The notes below the pieces were generated by a model that saw nothing but the letters and a program-made list of their open reading frames with translations, had not been told where the DNA came from and made no database searches. Position numbers and translations under genes: made by a program. From Desulfosporosinus sp. OT (lineage in GTDB: Bacteria > Bacillota > Desulfitobacteriia > Desulfitobacteriales > Desulfitobacteriaceae), in the NCBI RefSeq assembly GCF_000224515.1, contig NZ_AGAF01000085.1, positions 1 through 64,000 on the forward strand: a DNA stretch of 64,000 bases. Direction: 5' to 3'. Below are positions 1 through 8,340 of the stretch, in pieces; the first letter of the stretch is position 1; each line of letters opens with the position of its first letter.

Positions 1-692
1 GAACCTGTTTTTATCTGAAGCACCGTCCCTTTAGTATGCAGCGGAAGTGGAGCAATGCCCATTTCTTGACTGAATATTTTGCGAATTTCTTTCGTGAGAA
101 GTGAGTTATCTAAGCCTAACGGACAGGTCTGAGCACAACGACGGCAAAGATTACAGCGATAGGCTAATTCTCCAAGTCGAGCAATCGTTTCCCAGTTTAC
201 ATCGATATCTGCTCCGATGAAACCGCCAAACAGCTTTCCACTTTTGGTAAAATACTTCTTTACAATTTTTCGCAGAACTTCCGAACGGAAAATTGGACGG
301 TATAACTCGTTTTTCCCTGATGCCTCGTAGATGTGGCAGGCAGCAGAACATGTATCACATTTTGCGCAGTATTCAAAGGATAATAAAAAAGGTTGGAGTG
401 CTCCATTGTTGGCATCAGAGAAGATCTTTTCTAAGCCACTGAGGAACTTCCGTACAAATTCATCTTCTTCCCCATTATTTTTGGGGCGAGTTAAGGTATC
501 GACACCAACATAACCATCTAAAGAAGTACAAAATTTTTCTCTCCAATCCGGCTTAGGATCAGTTAAGGGTGGTTCCATTCTGGGTTTATCATAGGGCGGA
601 AATAACGGCATTAATTGTTCGTGTTCAAGTTTGATTAGTTGCTCATCCCGTCGTCCCATATCCTTTGGACGTAAATCCTTTTCATTTATCAT
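1..692 (-). CDS. Fe-S oxidoreductase, HdrD/GlpC-like (3' end outside window)
   Basis: An uninterrupted reading frame runs leftward from an ATG at 692 to the window edge, so the C-terminus is missing. Sequence seen: a GGAG ribosome site just upstream, then about 110 residues without clear motifs, a four-cysteine cluster CAKCDTCSAAC, and near residue 187 a second cluster CNLCRRCAQTCP. These are the two N-terminal [4Fe-4S] sites of the HdrD/GlpC family, which normally carries CCG domains further on. The likely role is electron transfer between soluble donors and a quinone or disulfide partner. Its promoter (811-865) has the same CATATG boxes as the other Fe-S operons here. Start ATG 685 is a weaker alternative. 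Partner genes lie outside the window. Confidence 0.85.
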   Translation of the reverse strand, partial: MINEKDLRPKDMGRRDEQLIKLEHEQLMPLFPPYDKPRMEPPLTDPKPDWREKFCTSLDGYVGVDTLTRPKNNGEEDEFVRKFLSGLEKIFSDANNGALQPFLLSFEYCAKCDTCSAACHIYEASGKNELYRPIFRSEVLRKIVKKYFTKSGKLFGGFIGADIDVNWETIARLGELAYRCNLCRRCAQTCPLGLDNSLLTKEIRKIFSQEMGIAPLPLHTKGTVLQIKTG

Positions 693-810
693 ACTCAGCT
701 CTCCTCTTTCCACAAAGTTAACTCTCCAAAAGTTATTCCTTGGGTATGTCGGTTGCCTAGCTATGAAGAAAATATTAAGAGTAGTCTTATTATGTAATGA
801 TGTACCCCAT

Positions 811-868
811 TATGAACATATGTCCTTTTCAACACAAATTATACTCCATTTAGGGCATATGTCAATTA
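811..868 (-). promoter_or_regulatory. Promoter with paired CATATG boxes for the leftward Fe-S gene
   Basis: On the minus strand TTGACA (865-860) and TATAAT (843-838) are separated by 16 bases. One CATATG box (856-861) overlaps the -35 element and a second (817-822) lies 39 bases downstream, past the expected start site. The flanks read TTGACATATGCCC and GGACATATGTTCA. The same arrangement occurs at 1001, 20834 and 25866. Binding by one regulator is inference. Confidence 0.75.
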
Positions 869-1000
869 TATTTTAATACTACTTTGTTATCGATTCTTTC
901 CAACATAGTAGATTGAGCTCAACTAACGACAATGAGGAACAGTAATTTTCTTTGTTTAGAGAAAGGGAAATACGAAAGAAAGATAATACGGGGATATTAA

Positions 1001-1050
1001 TTGACATATGTTCAAAACTGAGTATAATGTATTTAAAATAGCATAGATCA
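1001..1050 (+). promoter_or_regulatory. Promoter with CATATG box for the DUF5320-DUF134-NifU-NifX operon
   Basis: TTGACA at 1001-1006, a 16-base spacer and TATAAT at 1023-1028 form a strong sigma-A promoter. The box TTGACATATGTTCA overlaps the -35. The second box is degenerate here: GCATAGATCA at 1041-1050, 37 bases downstream, resembles GCATATGTCA. It faces the similar divergent promoter at 811-868. Confidence 0.75.
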
Positions 1051-1072
1051 ATAACTAAAAGGAGGAATTAGT

Positions 1073-1264
1073 ATGCCAAGAAGAGATAGAACGGGTCAAT
1101 GAGGCGTTCAACAATGAACGGAAGAGGCCTAGGACTTTGCTCGGGAGCAAATGACAACAGACCAAAATGTATTAAAAAATCAAAATAAATTGCTGCAAGA
1201 GCTTGAAAGTAAGCTTAACGCTATTAGCAAGCAACTAGAGAACTTACAAAAAAAGCTAACGTGA
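1073..1264 (+). pseudogene. Decayed DUF5320-family small protein gene
   Basis: A good ribosome site (AAAGGAGG) precedes ATG 1073, which opens MPRRDRTGQ and then hits TGA. Reading one frame over from about 1098 recovers MNGRGLGLCSGAND, a typical glycine-rich DUF5320 middle. Returning to the first frame recovers LLQELESKLNAISKQLENLQ, the coiled-coil end. So the gene carries at least two compensating frameshifts and internal stops. The intact relative at 25937-26191 ends LLESKLDIISKQLQSL, which matches. Loss of this gene did not remove the downstream DUF134, NifU and NifX genes. Confidence 0.8.
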
Positions 1265-1301
1265 CAGGTGAGAGATCCTGTTACTTTAGCCACAAACTGA
1301 G
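1265..1301 (+). other. Intergenic hairpin conserved with 26205-26243
   Basis: ACAGG and CCTGT flank a short loop, followed by TCCTGTTACTTTAGCCACAAACTGA. The equivalent place after the intact DUF5320 gene has CAGGGGGACACTCCTG followed by TTACTTTTGCCGCAAATTGA. Different genes follow (DUF134 here, NifX there), so conservation of the spacer suggests shared ancestry or an RNA role. Confidence 0.45.
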
Positions 1302-1311
1302 GTGAAAAATT

Positions 1312-1689
1312 CTGCCAAGGCCAAGAAAATGGAGAAAAGTGTGTTGCTTGCCGGAAAGCAATCAATTTGGACCACTCAACGCTCCGATTAATCAAGAGCA
1401 TTTTATTAATATGACTGTTGATGAGTATGAAACGATACGACTGATTGACTTAGAAGGGTTTACGCAGGAAGAGTGCGCTGATCAAATGAAGATCGCCCGG
1501 ACAACCGTTCAACGCACCTATAATGACGCGAGGAAAAAACTTGCAGAATCGTTAGTAAGGGGAAAAGTATTAAGAATCGAGGGCGGAGATTACAAGCTTT
1601 GTGATGGTCTCGAAAAATCATGCGGTTGTGGTGGTTGCCTCAGACATAGATGTGACAGAGGGTTTATGGAAGACAAGGGAGGTGAATGA
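1312..1689 (+). CDS. DUF134-family predicted DNA-binding regulator, probable CTG start
   Basis: The protein has about 125 residues. The first ATG/GTG-type start in frame is GTG 1339, but that would lose the conserved N-terminus. Starting at CTG 1312 gives [16 protein letters not shown], which matches the usual DUF134 opening, and GAGGTG sits seven bases upstream. A sigma-70 region-4-like helix-turn-helix follows ([26 protein letters not shown] split around residues 60-85), and the C-terminus is rich in cysteines ([11 protein letters not shown]). DUF134 proteins are usually found beside NifX/Mrp-type genes and are thought to be regulators. It overlaps the NifU-like gene by four bases. It is a candidate regulator of the CATATG-box promoters; that link is inferred. 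Confidence 0.82.
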   Translation: MPRPRKWRKVCCLPESNQFGPLNAPINQEHFINMTVDEYETIRLIDLEGFTQEECADQMKIARTTVQRTYNDARKKLAESLVRGKVLRIEGGDYKLCDGLEKSCGCGGCLRHRCDRGFMEDKGGE

Positions 1690-2084
1690 CTATTTACTCT
1701 GAGACGGTGATGGAACACTTTAAAAATCCCCAGAATGCCTATAGTATGCCTGATGCCAATGCCCAGGGAATCTATGGAGACCCTTCCTGCGGAGATGCAC
1801 TAATCATATTTTTAAAAGTACAAAACAATATCATTCAAGAGGTCAGTTATCTTGTGTTTGGTTGCTGTGCAGCGATAGCTACATCTAGTATGACGTCTGT
1901 ATTAGCTAAAGGAAAAAGCTTAGATGAAGCCTTAAGCATTACTGAAGAGGATATTATCAAGGCACTTGATGGCCTCCCGGAAACTAAAGCTCATTGCTCT
2001 AACCTAGGCGTAAGTGCTTTGCGAAATGCAATCACTAATTACAACGAAAAAACAAGAACGGATATAATGGAGAAACCCCAATGA
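1686..2084 (+). CDS. NifU/IscU-like Fe-S cluster scaffold
   Basis: 132 residues, the usual size of a stand-alone NifU N-terminal domain. The family opening (Y-x-x-x-V-M-E-H-F-x-x-P-x-N) is present, and the three cluster-binding cysteines are in GDPSCGD (about residue 36), [11 protein letters not shown] (about 60) and HCSNLG (about 104). An extra cysteine follows the second one. It probably assembles transient Fe-S clusters and passes them to partners such as the adjacent NifX-like protein or the Fe-S oxidoreductases of the same region. The ATG overlaps the end of the DUF134 gene (GGTGAATGA), which indicates translational coupling. Confidence 0.85.
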   Translation: MTIYSETVMEHFKNPQNAYSMPDANAQGIYGDPSCGDALIIFLKVQNNIIQEVSYLVFGCCAAIATSSMTSVLAKGKSLDEALSITEEDIIKALDGLPETKAHCSNLGVSALRNAITNYNEKTRTDIMEKPQ

Positions 2085-2122
2085 AGAACGAAATAATTGT
2101 AGTAGCTTGTGATAAAACTTAA
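2081..2122 (+). other. Very short ORF or gene remnant after the NifU-like gene
   Basis: ATG 2081 overlaps the preceding stop and opens [13 protein letters not shown] followed by TAA. The start context is that of a coupled gene, but only 13 codons remain. Two small inverted repeats follow: AAAACTT/AAGTTTT near 2115-2130 and GATGGG/CCCATC near 2131-2151. It may be the head of a deleted gene; no family can be named. Confidence 0.25.
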
Positions 2123-2177
2123 AAGTTTTGATGGGGAAATAACCCATCACTTGTAAAATTTTAAAGGGGTGAAATAA

Positions 2178-2534
2178 ATGAAAATTGCAGTTGCAAGTAA
2201 GAATGGAATGGTTACAGAGCATTTTGGTTATTGTGAGAATTTCAATATTTATGAAGCTGAAAACAACAAAATTGTCAAAAGTGAGTCGATACCCAATCCC
2301 GGACATAAGCCTGGATTTTTACCTAATTTCTTAAATGACATGGGAGTAAATGTTATTATATCAGGCGGCATGGGTGGCAGCGCGATCGAAATCTTCAAAG
2401 GGAAAGGTATACAGGTTATTACAGGTGCCAAAGGCAGCGCAAAAGCTGCCTCAGAACAGTATCTGCAAGGTATGCTCAAATCCAATGGCTCTGTATGCAA
2501 TGATCATATGCACCATGATGAATGTGGCCATTAA
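2178..2534 (+). CDS. NifX/NifB-C-terminal-like (dinitrogenase Fe-Mo cofactor biosynthesis) family protein
   Basis: 118 residues, starting with the family signature MKIAVASKNGMVTEHFGYCE. The fold of this family binds metal-sulfur cofactors. The signature glycine-rich strand (VIISGGMGGSAIEIF) is present, and the tail CNDHMHHDECGH adds a histidine/cysteine metal-binding patch. AAAGGGGTGA precedes the ATG. No nitrogenase genes are in view, so the usual role in nitrogen fixation is unlikely; a carrier or metal-sensing role beside NifU, DUF134 and the MinD-type ATPases is more plausible. Confidence 0.85.
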   Translation: MKIAVASKNGMVTEHFGYCENFNIYEAENNKIVKSESIPNPGHKPGFLPNFLNDMGVNVIISGGMGGSAIEIFKGKGIQVITGAKGSAKAASEQYLQGMLKSNGSVCNDHMHHDECGH

Positions 2535-2564
2535 TGGATTTATCCATGTTGCGTATACACTTAA

Positions 2565-2597
2565 AAATCACAATTTATAAGTTATAAATTGTGATTT
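2565..2597 (+). terminator. Inverted repeat after the NifX-like gene
   Basis: A perfect 16-base arm AAATCACAATTTATAA is repeated in inverse after one base. It is AT-rich and followed by CTCTAC rather than a T run, so it may be an RNA-stability hairpin or a weak terminator. Confidence 0.5.
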
Positions 2598-2611
2598 CTC
2601 TACTGCTTAAA

Positions 2612-2649
2612 ATTAAGGGCCTTCACGAGTTTACGTGAAGGCCCTTAAT
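2612..2649 (+). terminator. Rho-independent terminator of the DUF134-NifU-NifX operon
   Basis: AAGGGCCTTCACG pairs with CGTGAAGGCCCTT around a short loop and is followed by AATTTT. It is symmetrical enough to work in both directions. Confidence 0.85.
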
Positions 2650-2727
2650 TTTGAACTTGATAAGTTACGCTTTCTAACTGGACTGAACATATCAAACTAT
2701 GTAATGTGAAAAACTATAGGGAATGAA

Positions 2728-2886
2728 GTGGATAAATCAAGAGATCGTTCGCTTGGTGGCAATAGATTAGGCTTATTCATAGTGAAAAAAATTGTAACCA
2801 TGCACAATGGACAGATACAGCTTAAAAGTGCCCTTGACCAGGGGACGGAGTTTAACATTACGTTGCCACGTTTGGATGGGGAATAA
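2728..2886 (+). pseudogene. Histidine kinase C-terminal fragment (HATPase G2 box)
   Basis: The frame opens at GTG 2728 and gives VDKSRDRSLGGNRLGLFIVKK, then ends NITLPRLDGE. This is the last 50 residues or so of a sensor kinase ATP-binding domain (G2 box normally GGTGLGL, here GGNRLGL with the motif damaged). The upstream part of the kinase is absent and a stop lies just before the fragment, so this is a relic. A second relic tail, NISLSRLDGI, occurs at 4078-4110. Confidence 0.7.
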
Positions 2887-3185
2887 TGTGATTTGTGTGT
2901 TAGCATTTATTCCAGCCTTATTATCCACTGTCTTCATTGAAGTGAATAAGTTCTTATAAGAGGGGATTAAAAATCAATGGCTATTTTAACAAGCCGTGCT
3001 ACGATTTTGATGACTTGAGGTGGGATTTGTCATGAATGCAATTGAAAAAATCAGTTTGACTTTGCGGAGATCAAGATAGAAGTGATACAATTGAGATGTT
3101 CTTTGTAAAAAGATTAGCTGAACTCCGCTCAGCGGTATGAAGCTTTATAACCTCCTCCGTAGGGTGAGGAAGAGAAGAGGCAATA

Positions 3186-3962
3186 ATGAACGATGATGAA
3201 TTAATCAATCATCAACCTGACGAAGAACAATTTGATGACGATGAAATAGTGAGCACCAAGAAACCTGGCTATTTTAGGAAATCAATAACCATTTTGATTA
3301 TCTTAGCATTCATAGCTTTTTCTATACCCAATTTTCCTTATCTCATCTCACATAAACTAGATTTTTTAGATCAGAATAGGGCTTTAAAGGAAGACGCAAT
3401 CGTTCAGCAATGTAAGTCTGCGGTAGTAAGTATCGAGGCGTCGGTTACAAAGAATCTTTTGAATACAGAGGTCAAACAGGGCACTGGCTTTAATATTTCC
3501 CCGACAGGTACGATAATAACTAATCAACATGTCGTAGCCGACGCTAGTACGATAACTATCCGCTTTGGTGACGGAAGAGTGTATTACTCCACACAATATG
3601 AGGTCATCCCGAATGTAGACATAGCGATCATTAAGATTGCAGGGAATGATCTTCCTACCATAGCACTTAACCTGAAAGATAGGATACAAAGTGACGAAAC
3701 CGTGACCATTATTGGCAATCCATTAGGGTTCGAACAGATATCGCAAAGAGGAAAAGTAGGACAATTTCATTATCTAACAAATAGCTCAGCCTCGGTATTT
3801 GATATCAATATTCCCATTAATCCTGGTAATAGCGGTAGCCCGGTCTTAGATAATCAGGCCAAAGCGGTAGGGATTATCTTTGCCAGCACGAATATCGGAA
3901 TAAATGGCAAATCAGAAGTTCGGGCCTTAGCAATTCCTATTCAGAATTTGCCGTTAGAATAA
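3186..3962 (+). CDS. Membrane-anchored HtrA-like trypsin-family serine protease, no PDZ domain
   Basis: 258 residues. An acidic cytoplasmic N-terminus is followed by one transmembrane segment (about residues 34-55), which would place the protease domain outside the cell. The catalytic triad is visible: His in NQHV (about 114), Asp in VDIAIIKI (about 144) and Ser in GNSGSP (about 216). The chain ends soon after the protease domain, so the PDZ domain of classical HtrA/DegP is missing. AGAGG precedes the ATG. Probable role: surface protein quality control. Its neighbours are kinase relics, so no operon partner is apparent. Confidence 0.85.
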   Translation: MNDDELINHQPDEEQFDDDEIVSTKKPGYFRKSITILIILAFIAFSIPNFPYLISHKLDFLDQNRALKEDAIVQQCKSAVVSIEASVTKNLLNTEVKQGTGFNISPTGTIITNQHVVADASTITIRFGDGRVYYSTQYEVIPNVDIAIIKIAGNDLPTIALNLKDRIQSDETVTIIGNPLGFEQISQRGKVGQFHYLTNSSASVFDINIPINPGNSGSPVLDNQAKAVGIIFASTNIGINGKSEVRALAIPIQNLPLE

Positions 3963-4065
3963 TTATCTCGATAACAACTACATAAAACTGACCAATTGCA
4001 GACAGTGTTTGGATTAGATTTGTCCCTCCTAATGCCTCTACGCGTATTTTCTCATAACCTTTCTT

Positions 4066-4110
4066 AAGAACCGGTTAAATATTTCACTGTCACGTTTAGA
4101 TGGAATATAA
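4066..4110 (+). pseudogene. Second tail relic of a histidine kinase
   Basis: The frame ending at TAA 4108 reads NISLSRLDGI, nearly the same as the kinase end NITLPRLDGE at 2857-2886. The rest is gone. The protease gene is thus bracketed by two copies of a kinase 3' end. Confidence 0.4.
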
Positions 4111-4128
4111 CTCAAAAAGTCACTTATA

Positions 4129-4171
4129 ACACCGTGGATGTATTGTACAGCAAACATCTGTGGTGTTTTTT
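4129..4171 (+). terminator. Rho-independent terminator
   Basis: AACACCGTGGATGT pairs with ACATCTGTGGTGTT and is followed by seven T residues. Confidence 0.85.
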
Positions 4172-4539
4172 TGTTCTATTTACCTTGCGTTTAAGTTCCA
4201 TTTAATTTCCGTTTAAGTTACTCCGTTATGATACACCTATCAACAAATTCATGCGATCAGCTACCGAATCAGCATGGGTTTTGAGCATCTGAAGATCGAC
4301 CTGACGGTTGTCGTTCAGGCGATGATTGATTCAGAGGTTGCTGGGGTTTAGAAAAATTAGTCCAAAGATAATTAACCTTTTTGATAGGATTTATAATACT
4401 ATTTTCATATTCGGCTGTACATACTACTTACACAAATATGAATGGAGGTTTTACTATTTGGATACTGGCACACTCGGATCATTGGCTGAAGGCATATAAT
4501 TGTCATAAGGATTTCCGAACACAGACTGGAGGAAGCCGA

Positions 4540-4863
4540 ATGACGAAAGGCCGAAATACTACTGGACAAGAGAGGATACAAATTGTAAAAGAGTGCCTAT
4601 CCACTGGAAACGATTATAGGGGGATAGCACTCAAGTACCAGGTTTCATACCAGCAGGTCTATACGTGGACGAAGAAATACCGTGAGATGGGAGAATCGAG
4701 GTTAGAAGATCGGCGAGGACAACGCGCCGGAACACTGCCGAGCCGAACACCTGAGGAAGAACTGAGAGACCGGATAGCCCAGCTTGAACGGGAAAACTTT
4801 GATCTGGGAATGGAGAATGCACTGTTAAAAAAAGTGAAGGAATTGGAGAGGATGCGACGTTGA
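4540..4863 (+). mobile_element. IS3-family transposase OrfA without its OrfB
   Basis: 107 residues from ATG 4540, with GGAGG upstream. The N-terminal half is a helix-turn-helix (YRGIALKYQVSYQQVYTWTK, about residues 26-45), and the C-terminal half is a leucine-rich coil (IAQLERENFDLGMENALLKK), the usual OrfA layout of the IS150 subgroup. No OrfB integrase core follows: the sequence after 4863 has no DDE-encoding frame. The element is therefore a non-autonomous remnant. The long upstream in-frame extension to 4381 has no ribosome site and is not used. Confidence 0.8.
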
Positions 4864-5087
4864 GCTTCGTAAGTAATCCACTCACAATTCCCAGAGTCAT
4901 TCTATCTTTGATTTTTTTAATTGAAAAACACCTCCCTGACTTTTATATCTGTATCTTTTCCCTAAAATGATTGACTACTCGTGAAACAAATAAATAATCA
5001 TTTTTTTATGTTACTTCATACAAATAAGGCACTCATAGGGATTACCCTTAGAGTGTCTCATTATTTTCCTTCGGTTTATGTACTTGA

Positions 5088-6172
5088 TTAATGTTGAATT
5101 AATTCATTACGGTCAGCCGTCTCTGGAATTTTTTCTAGCCATCCAGCTTCAATCATTAAATCTCCGCCATTCTTTGCTAATCCAAGAAGTTCATTAATGA
5201 AACCACTAAACATTCTTACTAAATCTACTCTGGTGGAACTTGTCAAGGCAATTCCGTATTCAGAAATGATATACGCTAGTACTAAGTTGATATGGGACAT
5301 GATTAACTTATCACTAAGAGAAGACTCTTTAGAATCAGTAACTAATATTTCTGTGATTGAAGGTAGGGGAATATCTTCATCTACTAAAACTGAACCGAGA
5401 CTTTCTAATTGCTTATCTGCAAGCTGTTTAGCCTTAGAAATATAGTTCCTAACCTTTTCTGATTTAACGACTTGACTATAACCTGAATTCAATGTTCTAA
5501 GTAACTGCTTAGTTTCCATAATTGAAAAAATGTAAGTAATTTCTATCGCATTTAAAGGTCTATTCTCTCCAATAAACGGGAGAATAGCACCTAAATATGT
5601 GCCAAAATAACCTTTATTGTGTACGAAATCTACTCTGTCTGGAATTATAATGCTTGGGTACTTTGACAAAAGACCTTTTGCTAGAAGTAATTCAGTAGCT
5701 TTTTGGTGTATCTCAACAGAAGTGTTCACACATTCAGAAAAGTAATTACGAAAGTCGGAACGAGAACAAACGGTTAATGCGTTCAAGTAATTTATCGAAA
5801 CAAATTTGTGCATAAGTCTAGTGTATAATAACATAAACGATTCGGAAAATAGTTGTTTCGCATTGCTATCAACGTCCCTGTCGCCGAAAGCTTCCGGGAT
5901 AGGATGATTGATTGAATTATATATGTTCTCCATAGATTTTATTCGTTGGGTTGAGACATCAAGTGCGCGTTGTAAAACAGTGTGGATATCAGTGTCTTTC
6001 GATTTAGCAACATAGCTTTTAAGGAAACACACGGACATACTTTCTGCGTAATAACTCGACCATAAATTGCCGACTTCAGAAGATAATGGCGGAATGTCAG
6101 CTAAATTGGTTGTACAGTTCCCATTGGGACTTGTTCTACCTGGCTTTGATTAGCTTCTTGTACATTGTTCAT
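5088..6172 (-). pseudogene. DUF3231-family protein with a 5' frameshift
   Basis: The long intact frame (start ATG 6038) encodes 316 residues made of two repeats of the DUF3231 helical-bundle domain. The second repeat starts near a motif like the first (SLSDKLIMSHINLVLAYIIS). Upstream of 6038 the same frame still reads family-like sequence (ADIPPLSSEVGNLWSSYYAE), but has no start codon. A good start, ATG 6172 with AAGGAG upstream, opens MNNVQEANQSQVEQVPMG in another frame and stops at about 6104. A one-base frameshift near 6105-6115 explains both. DUF3231 proteins are typical of spore-forming Bacilli and Clostridia; function unknown. Confidence 0.7.
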
Positions 6173-6670
6173 AATTTGCACTCCTTAAATAGTTATTGAA
6201 TTATTATTTCCAAAAAATAGGGATTAAATTCTATAATCAGACCCTAATTATGTTAAGCCTTAAATAGTCGTTTTAGGTGAAACATCAAAAAGTAAATCTT
6301 AACCTAATTTACCGATATGAAAGTAGAAATCTATCCAAACACCATGTTTCTAAAAACATGATCCTTCGGCTTCCGCAACATCGATTAATTGAACTATATT
6401 GAGAAATCATCAATGAAGTAACATCAACGCACGTGGAGTACTTAGTAAAAGAATAATTTCAAAGTATTGAGATTATGGGGTTTAAAGGGAAATAAAATAT
6501 TTCCTCAGACAAGAAAAGGAGTATACCCTTGACTAAGGAAACTTATCTTTTTATAGTCATATTATCGTGACACGGCACGTTGAGTGGGAGAAGGGCTGAT
6601 CAATAAAGGGCTTTAGGGGATTTAGCCAACTCGATGATTATGGATGACCCTTGAGTGTGTAAAAAAGATA
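6173..6670. other. Gene-free stretch
   Basis: About 500 AT-rich bases between the DUF3231 gene and the TetR fragment. No open frame, RNA gene or clear repeat was recognised. Confidence 0.5.
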
Positions 6671-6982
6671 TTAGGATATTTTATCCGGTGCATTTAGTTT
6701 ATTATACATTTCCATCCCTTTAGTTGTTAGATGAGGTAATAAAAGGCTCCACAGGATTGATAGAATATTTTTCTGCTTTGCAAGAAATTTCTTAAGAAGA
6801 GTTATTTCCTGTATTCCATACATACTTAATGATAATGAAGAAATTGACAAATCTTCATATTGTCCGGCATATAATTCTTTCTTCATAATTCCATTATTAA
6901 CAAAGTTAGAAAATATGTTGTTATACACAGTATAGAATTCATTAACAACTTTGGTCTGTATTTTTGATATTTCAGGATACAA
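6671..6982 (-). pseudogene. TetR-type regulator C-terminal fragment
   Basis: The 103-residue frame is all helical and resembles a TetR ligand-binding domain (an early VVNEFYTVYNNIFSNFVNNG helix, then a late hydrophobic helix ILSILWSLLLPHL). The N-terminal DNA-binding domain is absent and no ribosome site precedes the ATG. It is probably a truncated relic; the family call is moderate because only the divergent domain remains. Confidence 0.45.
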
Positions 6983-7082
6983 CTTGGGTAACTCAGATAG
7001 CAGAACTCAGAAAGAGACCTATCGAGTAACCTTTACCAAGGATGGTTGGTCACGGCGTAAATCATGTTGACTACTATAATAT

Positions 7083-7271
7083 GTGCAAAAAACTGGAAGT
7101 GGTGAAGATTATCTACTTGTACGTGAAGAAATTGGAGATAAGGCGCAGGACTATGCTGAGAAAGAACTAGCAAAGGGTCATAAACAAACTGCCAGCATTT
7201 TTTTCCTAAACGCATCTGCGATGTATAGAGTGGGGGAATATGGATACAGAAGCAGAATGCTTATTGATTGA
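7083..7271 (+). pseudogene. Fragment resembling the N-terminus of an alpha/beta hydrolase
   Basis: The frame includes a segment from about 7115 that reads EEIGDKAQDYAEKELAKGH and then TASIFFLNASAMYRVGEYG. This resembles the helical N-terminal cap of FrsA/DUF1100-like hydrolases, where a KGH-x-x-A-x-x-x-x-L-x-A-x-x-Y-R pattern is common. The catalytic domain is missing. The assignment is tentative. Confidence 0.35.
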
Positions 7272-7504
7272 CTGGCTTAAAGAAAGACTTTCATAAAGAA
7301 AATATATAAAGTGTAGTTTGCTTTTAGCTTAAACTTAAACGAATTGAGGGAAAACAATGAATCAACCTAATATAGACATTAACGAAAGGACCAATCACTA
7401 GTCGTAAGGCCCGTTCTTGAACACCACAAACATTTGACGGTGAAGCGTCAGTGTAAGTTAGTCTTGACTTCTTTGCCATATTGAACAAACATACCAATAT
7501 TTTT

Positions 7505-7531
7505 AGGAGCTTCGAAAGAGGCTCCTTTTTT
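7505..7531 (+). terminator. Small terminator hairpin ahead of the ParB/methylase relic
   Basis: AGGAGC pairs with GCTCCT, followed by a T run (7526-7531). It separates a stub ORF starting at ATG 7357 (MNQPNIDINERTNH) from the next gene. Confidence 0.65.
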
Positions 7532-7545
7532 CGTGGGAGGAAAAC

Positions 7546-8340
7546 ATGGACATACAGACAATAGCAGTGGAACAATTGAAGGCTGCAAAATACAATCCTC
7601 GTAAAGACCTGAAGCCTGGGGACACGGAATTTGAAAAGTTGAAAAGAAGCATTGAGGAATTTGGGTTCGTAGAATAGATTGTAGTAAATAAAAGAACAGG
7701 ATTTACGGTCATTTCCGGACACCAGAGACTGGCTGTTCTTAAGTACTTGAACTGGACAGAGGTTGAATGTGTCATTGTTGACTTGGATGAGGGATCAGAG
7801 AAAGCCTTAAATATTGCTATGAACAAAGTATCCGGCGAATGGACATGCCGCTTCTCACGGACTTACTAAAAGATCTTAGCGACAGTGGCTTTGAAGTTTC
7901 TCTAACAGGTTTTGAGGCCGCTGATCTAAGCGACTTAGTTGGTGATGTCAACACTAGTACCGATGATCTAAAAGAAGATGAATTTGATGTAACTGCGGCT
8001 GAAGCGGAGATTGAAACCCCGATAAGCCAGCGAGCAGATATTTGGCTGCTTGGAAAACATCGCTTGCGTTGCGGCGATTCAACAAGTGAAGAAGAAGTTA
8101 AGAAATTGATGAACGGACAGAAAGCCAGATTTATTGTCACAGACGCACCTTATAACGTTACATATAACAACAACGTAAACACCAACCACCCGTCGTGGAA
8201 GAAACGTGAGGGTATTCTTAACGATAATATGTCCACAGAAAACTTTAGAGCATTTTTATTTGCGCTTTCACATGTGGCATCAAGGCAGCCGAACCTGGGG
8301 CTGCAATTTACGCCTTTATGTCAGCTCAGGAATGTCAGGT
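7546..8340 (+). pseudogene. Phage-type ParB-domain/DNA methyltransferase, broken
   Basis: ATG 7546, behind GGGAGG, opens a ParB-like nuclease domain (residues 1-43, with KAAKYNPRKDLKPGD), then meets an in-frame TAG at about 7675 where GAACAG would be expected. The frame continues with VISGHQRLAVLKYLNWTEV, then a single-base loss near 7840 shifts it. The remainder carries a linker, WLLGKHRLRCGDSTSEEEV and the start of an adenine-methylase domain with the catalytic DAPY (about 8150). It ends early at about 8340. At least three lesions make it a dead prophage or ICE gene. The following frame up to 8496 is of unknown origin. Confidence 0.8.

Larger units (their letters stand above)
3963..4539. 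other. Gene-free stretch
   Basis: Holds the kinase tail relic (4066-4110) and the terminator at 4129-4171. A 26-codon ORF from about 4270 (MGFEHLKIDLTVVVQAM) shows no family resemblance. Nothing else was recognised. Confidence 0.5.

Noticed and set aside
811..868. CATATG boxes as LexA sites
   Set aside because: They resemble CGAACATATGTTCG, but lack the GAAC half on one side, come in pairs at fixed spacing and control Fe-S genes, unlike the true box at 61413.
2178..2534. Nitrogen-fixation gene cluster
   Set aside because: NifX- and NifU-like genes occur, but no nifHDK, nifB or nifEN; these families have wider roles.
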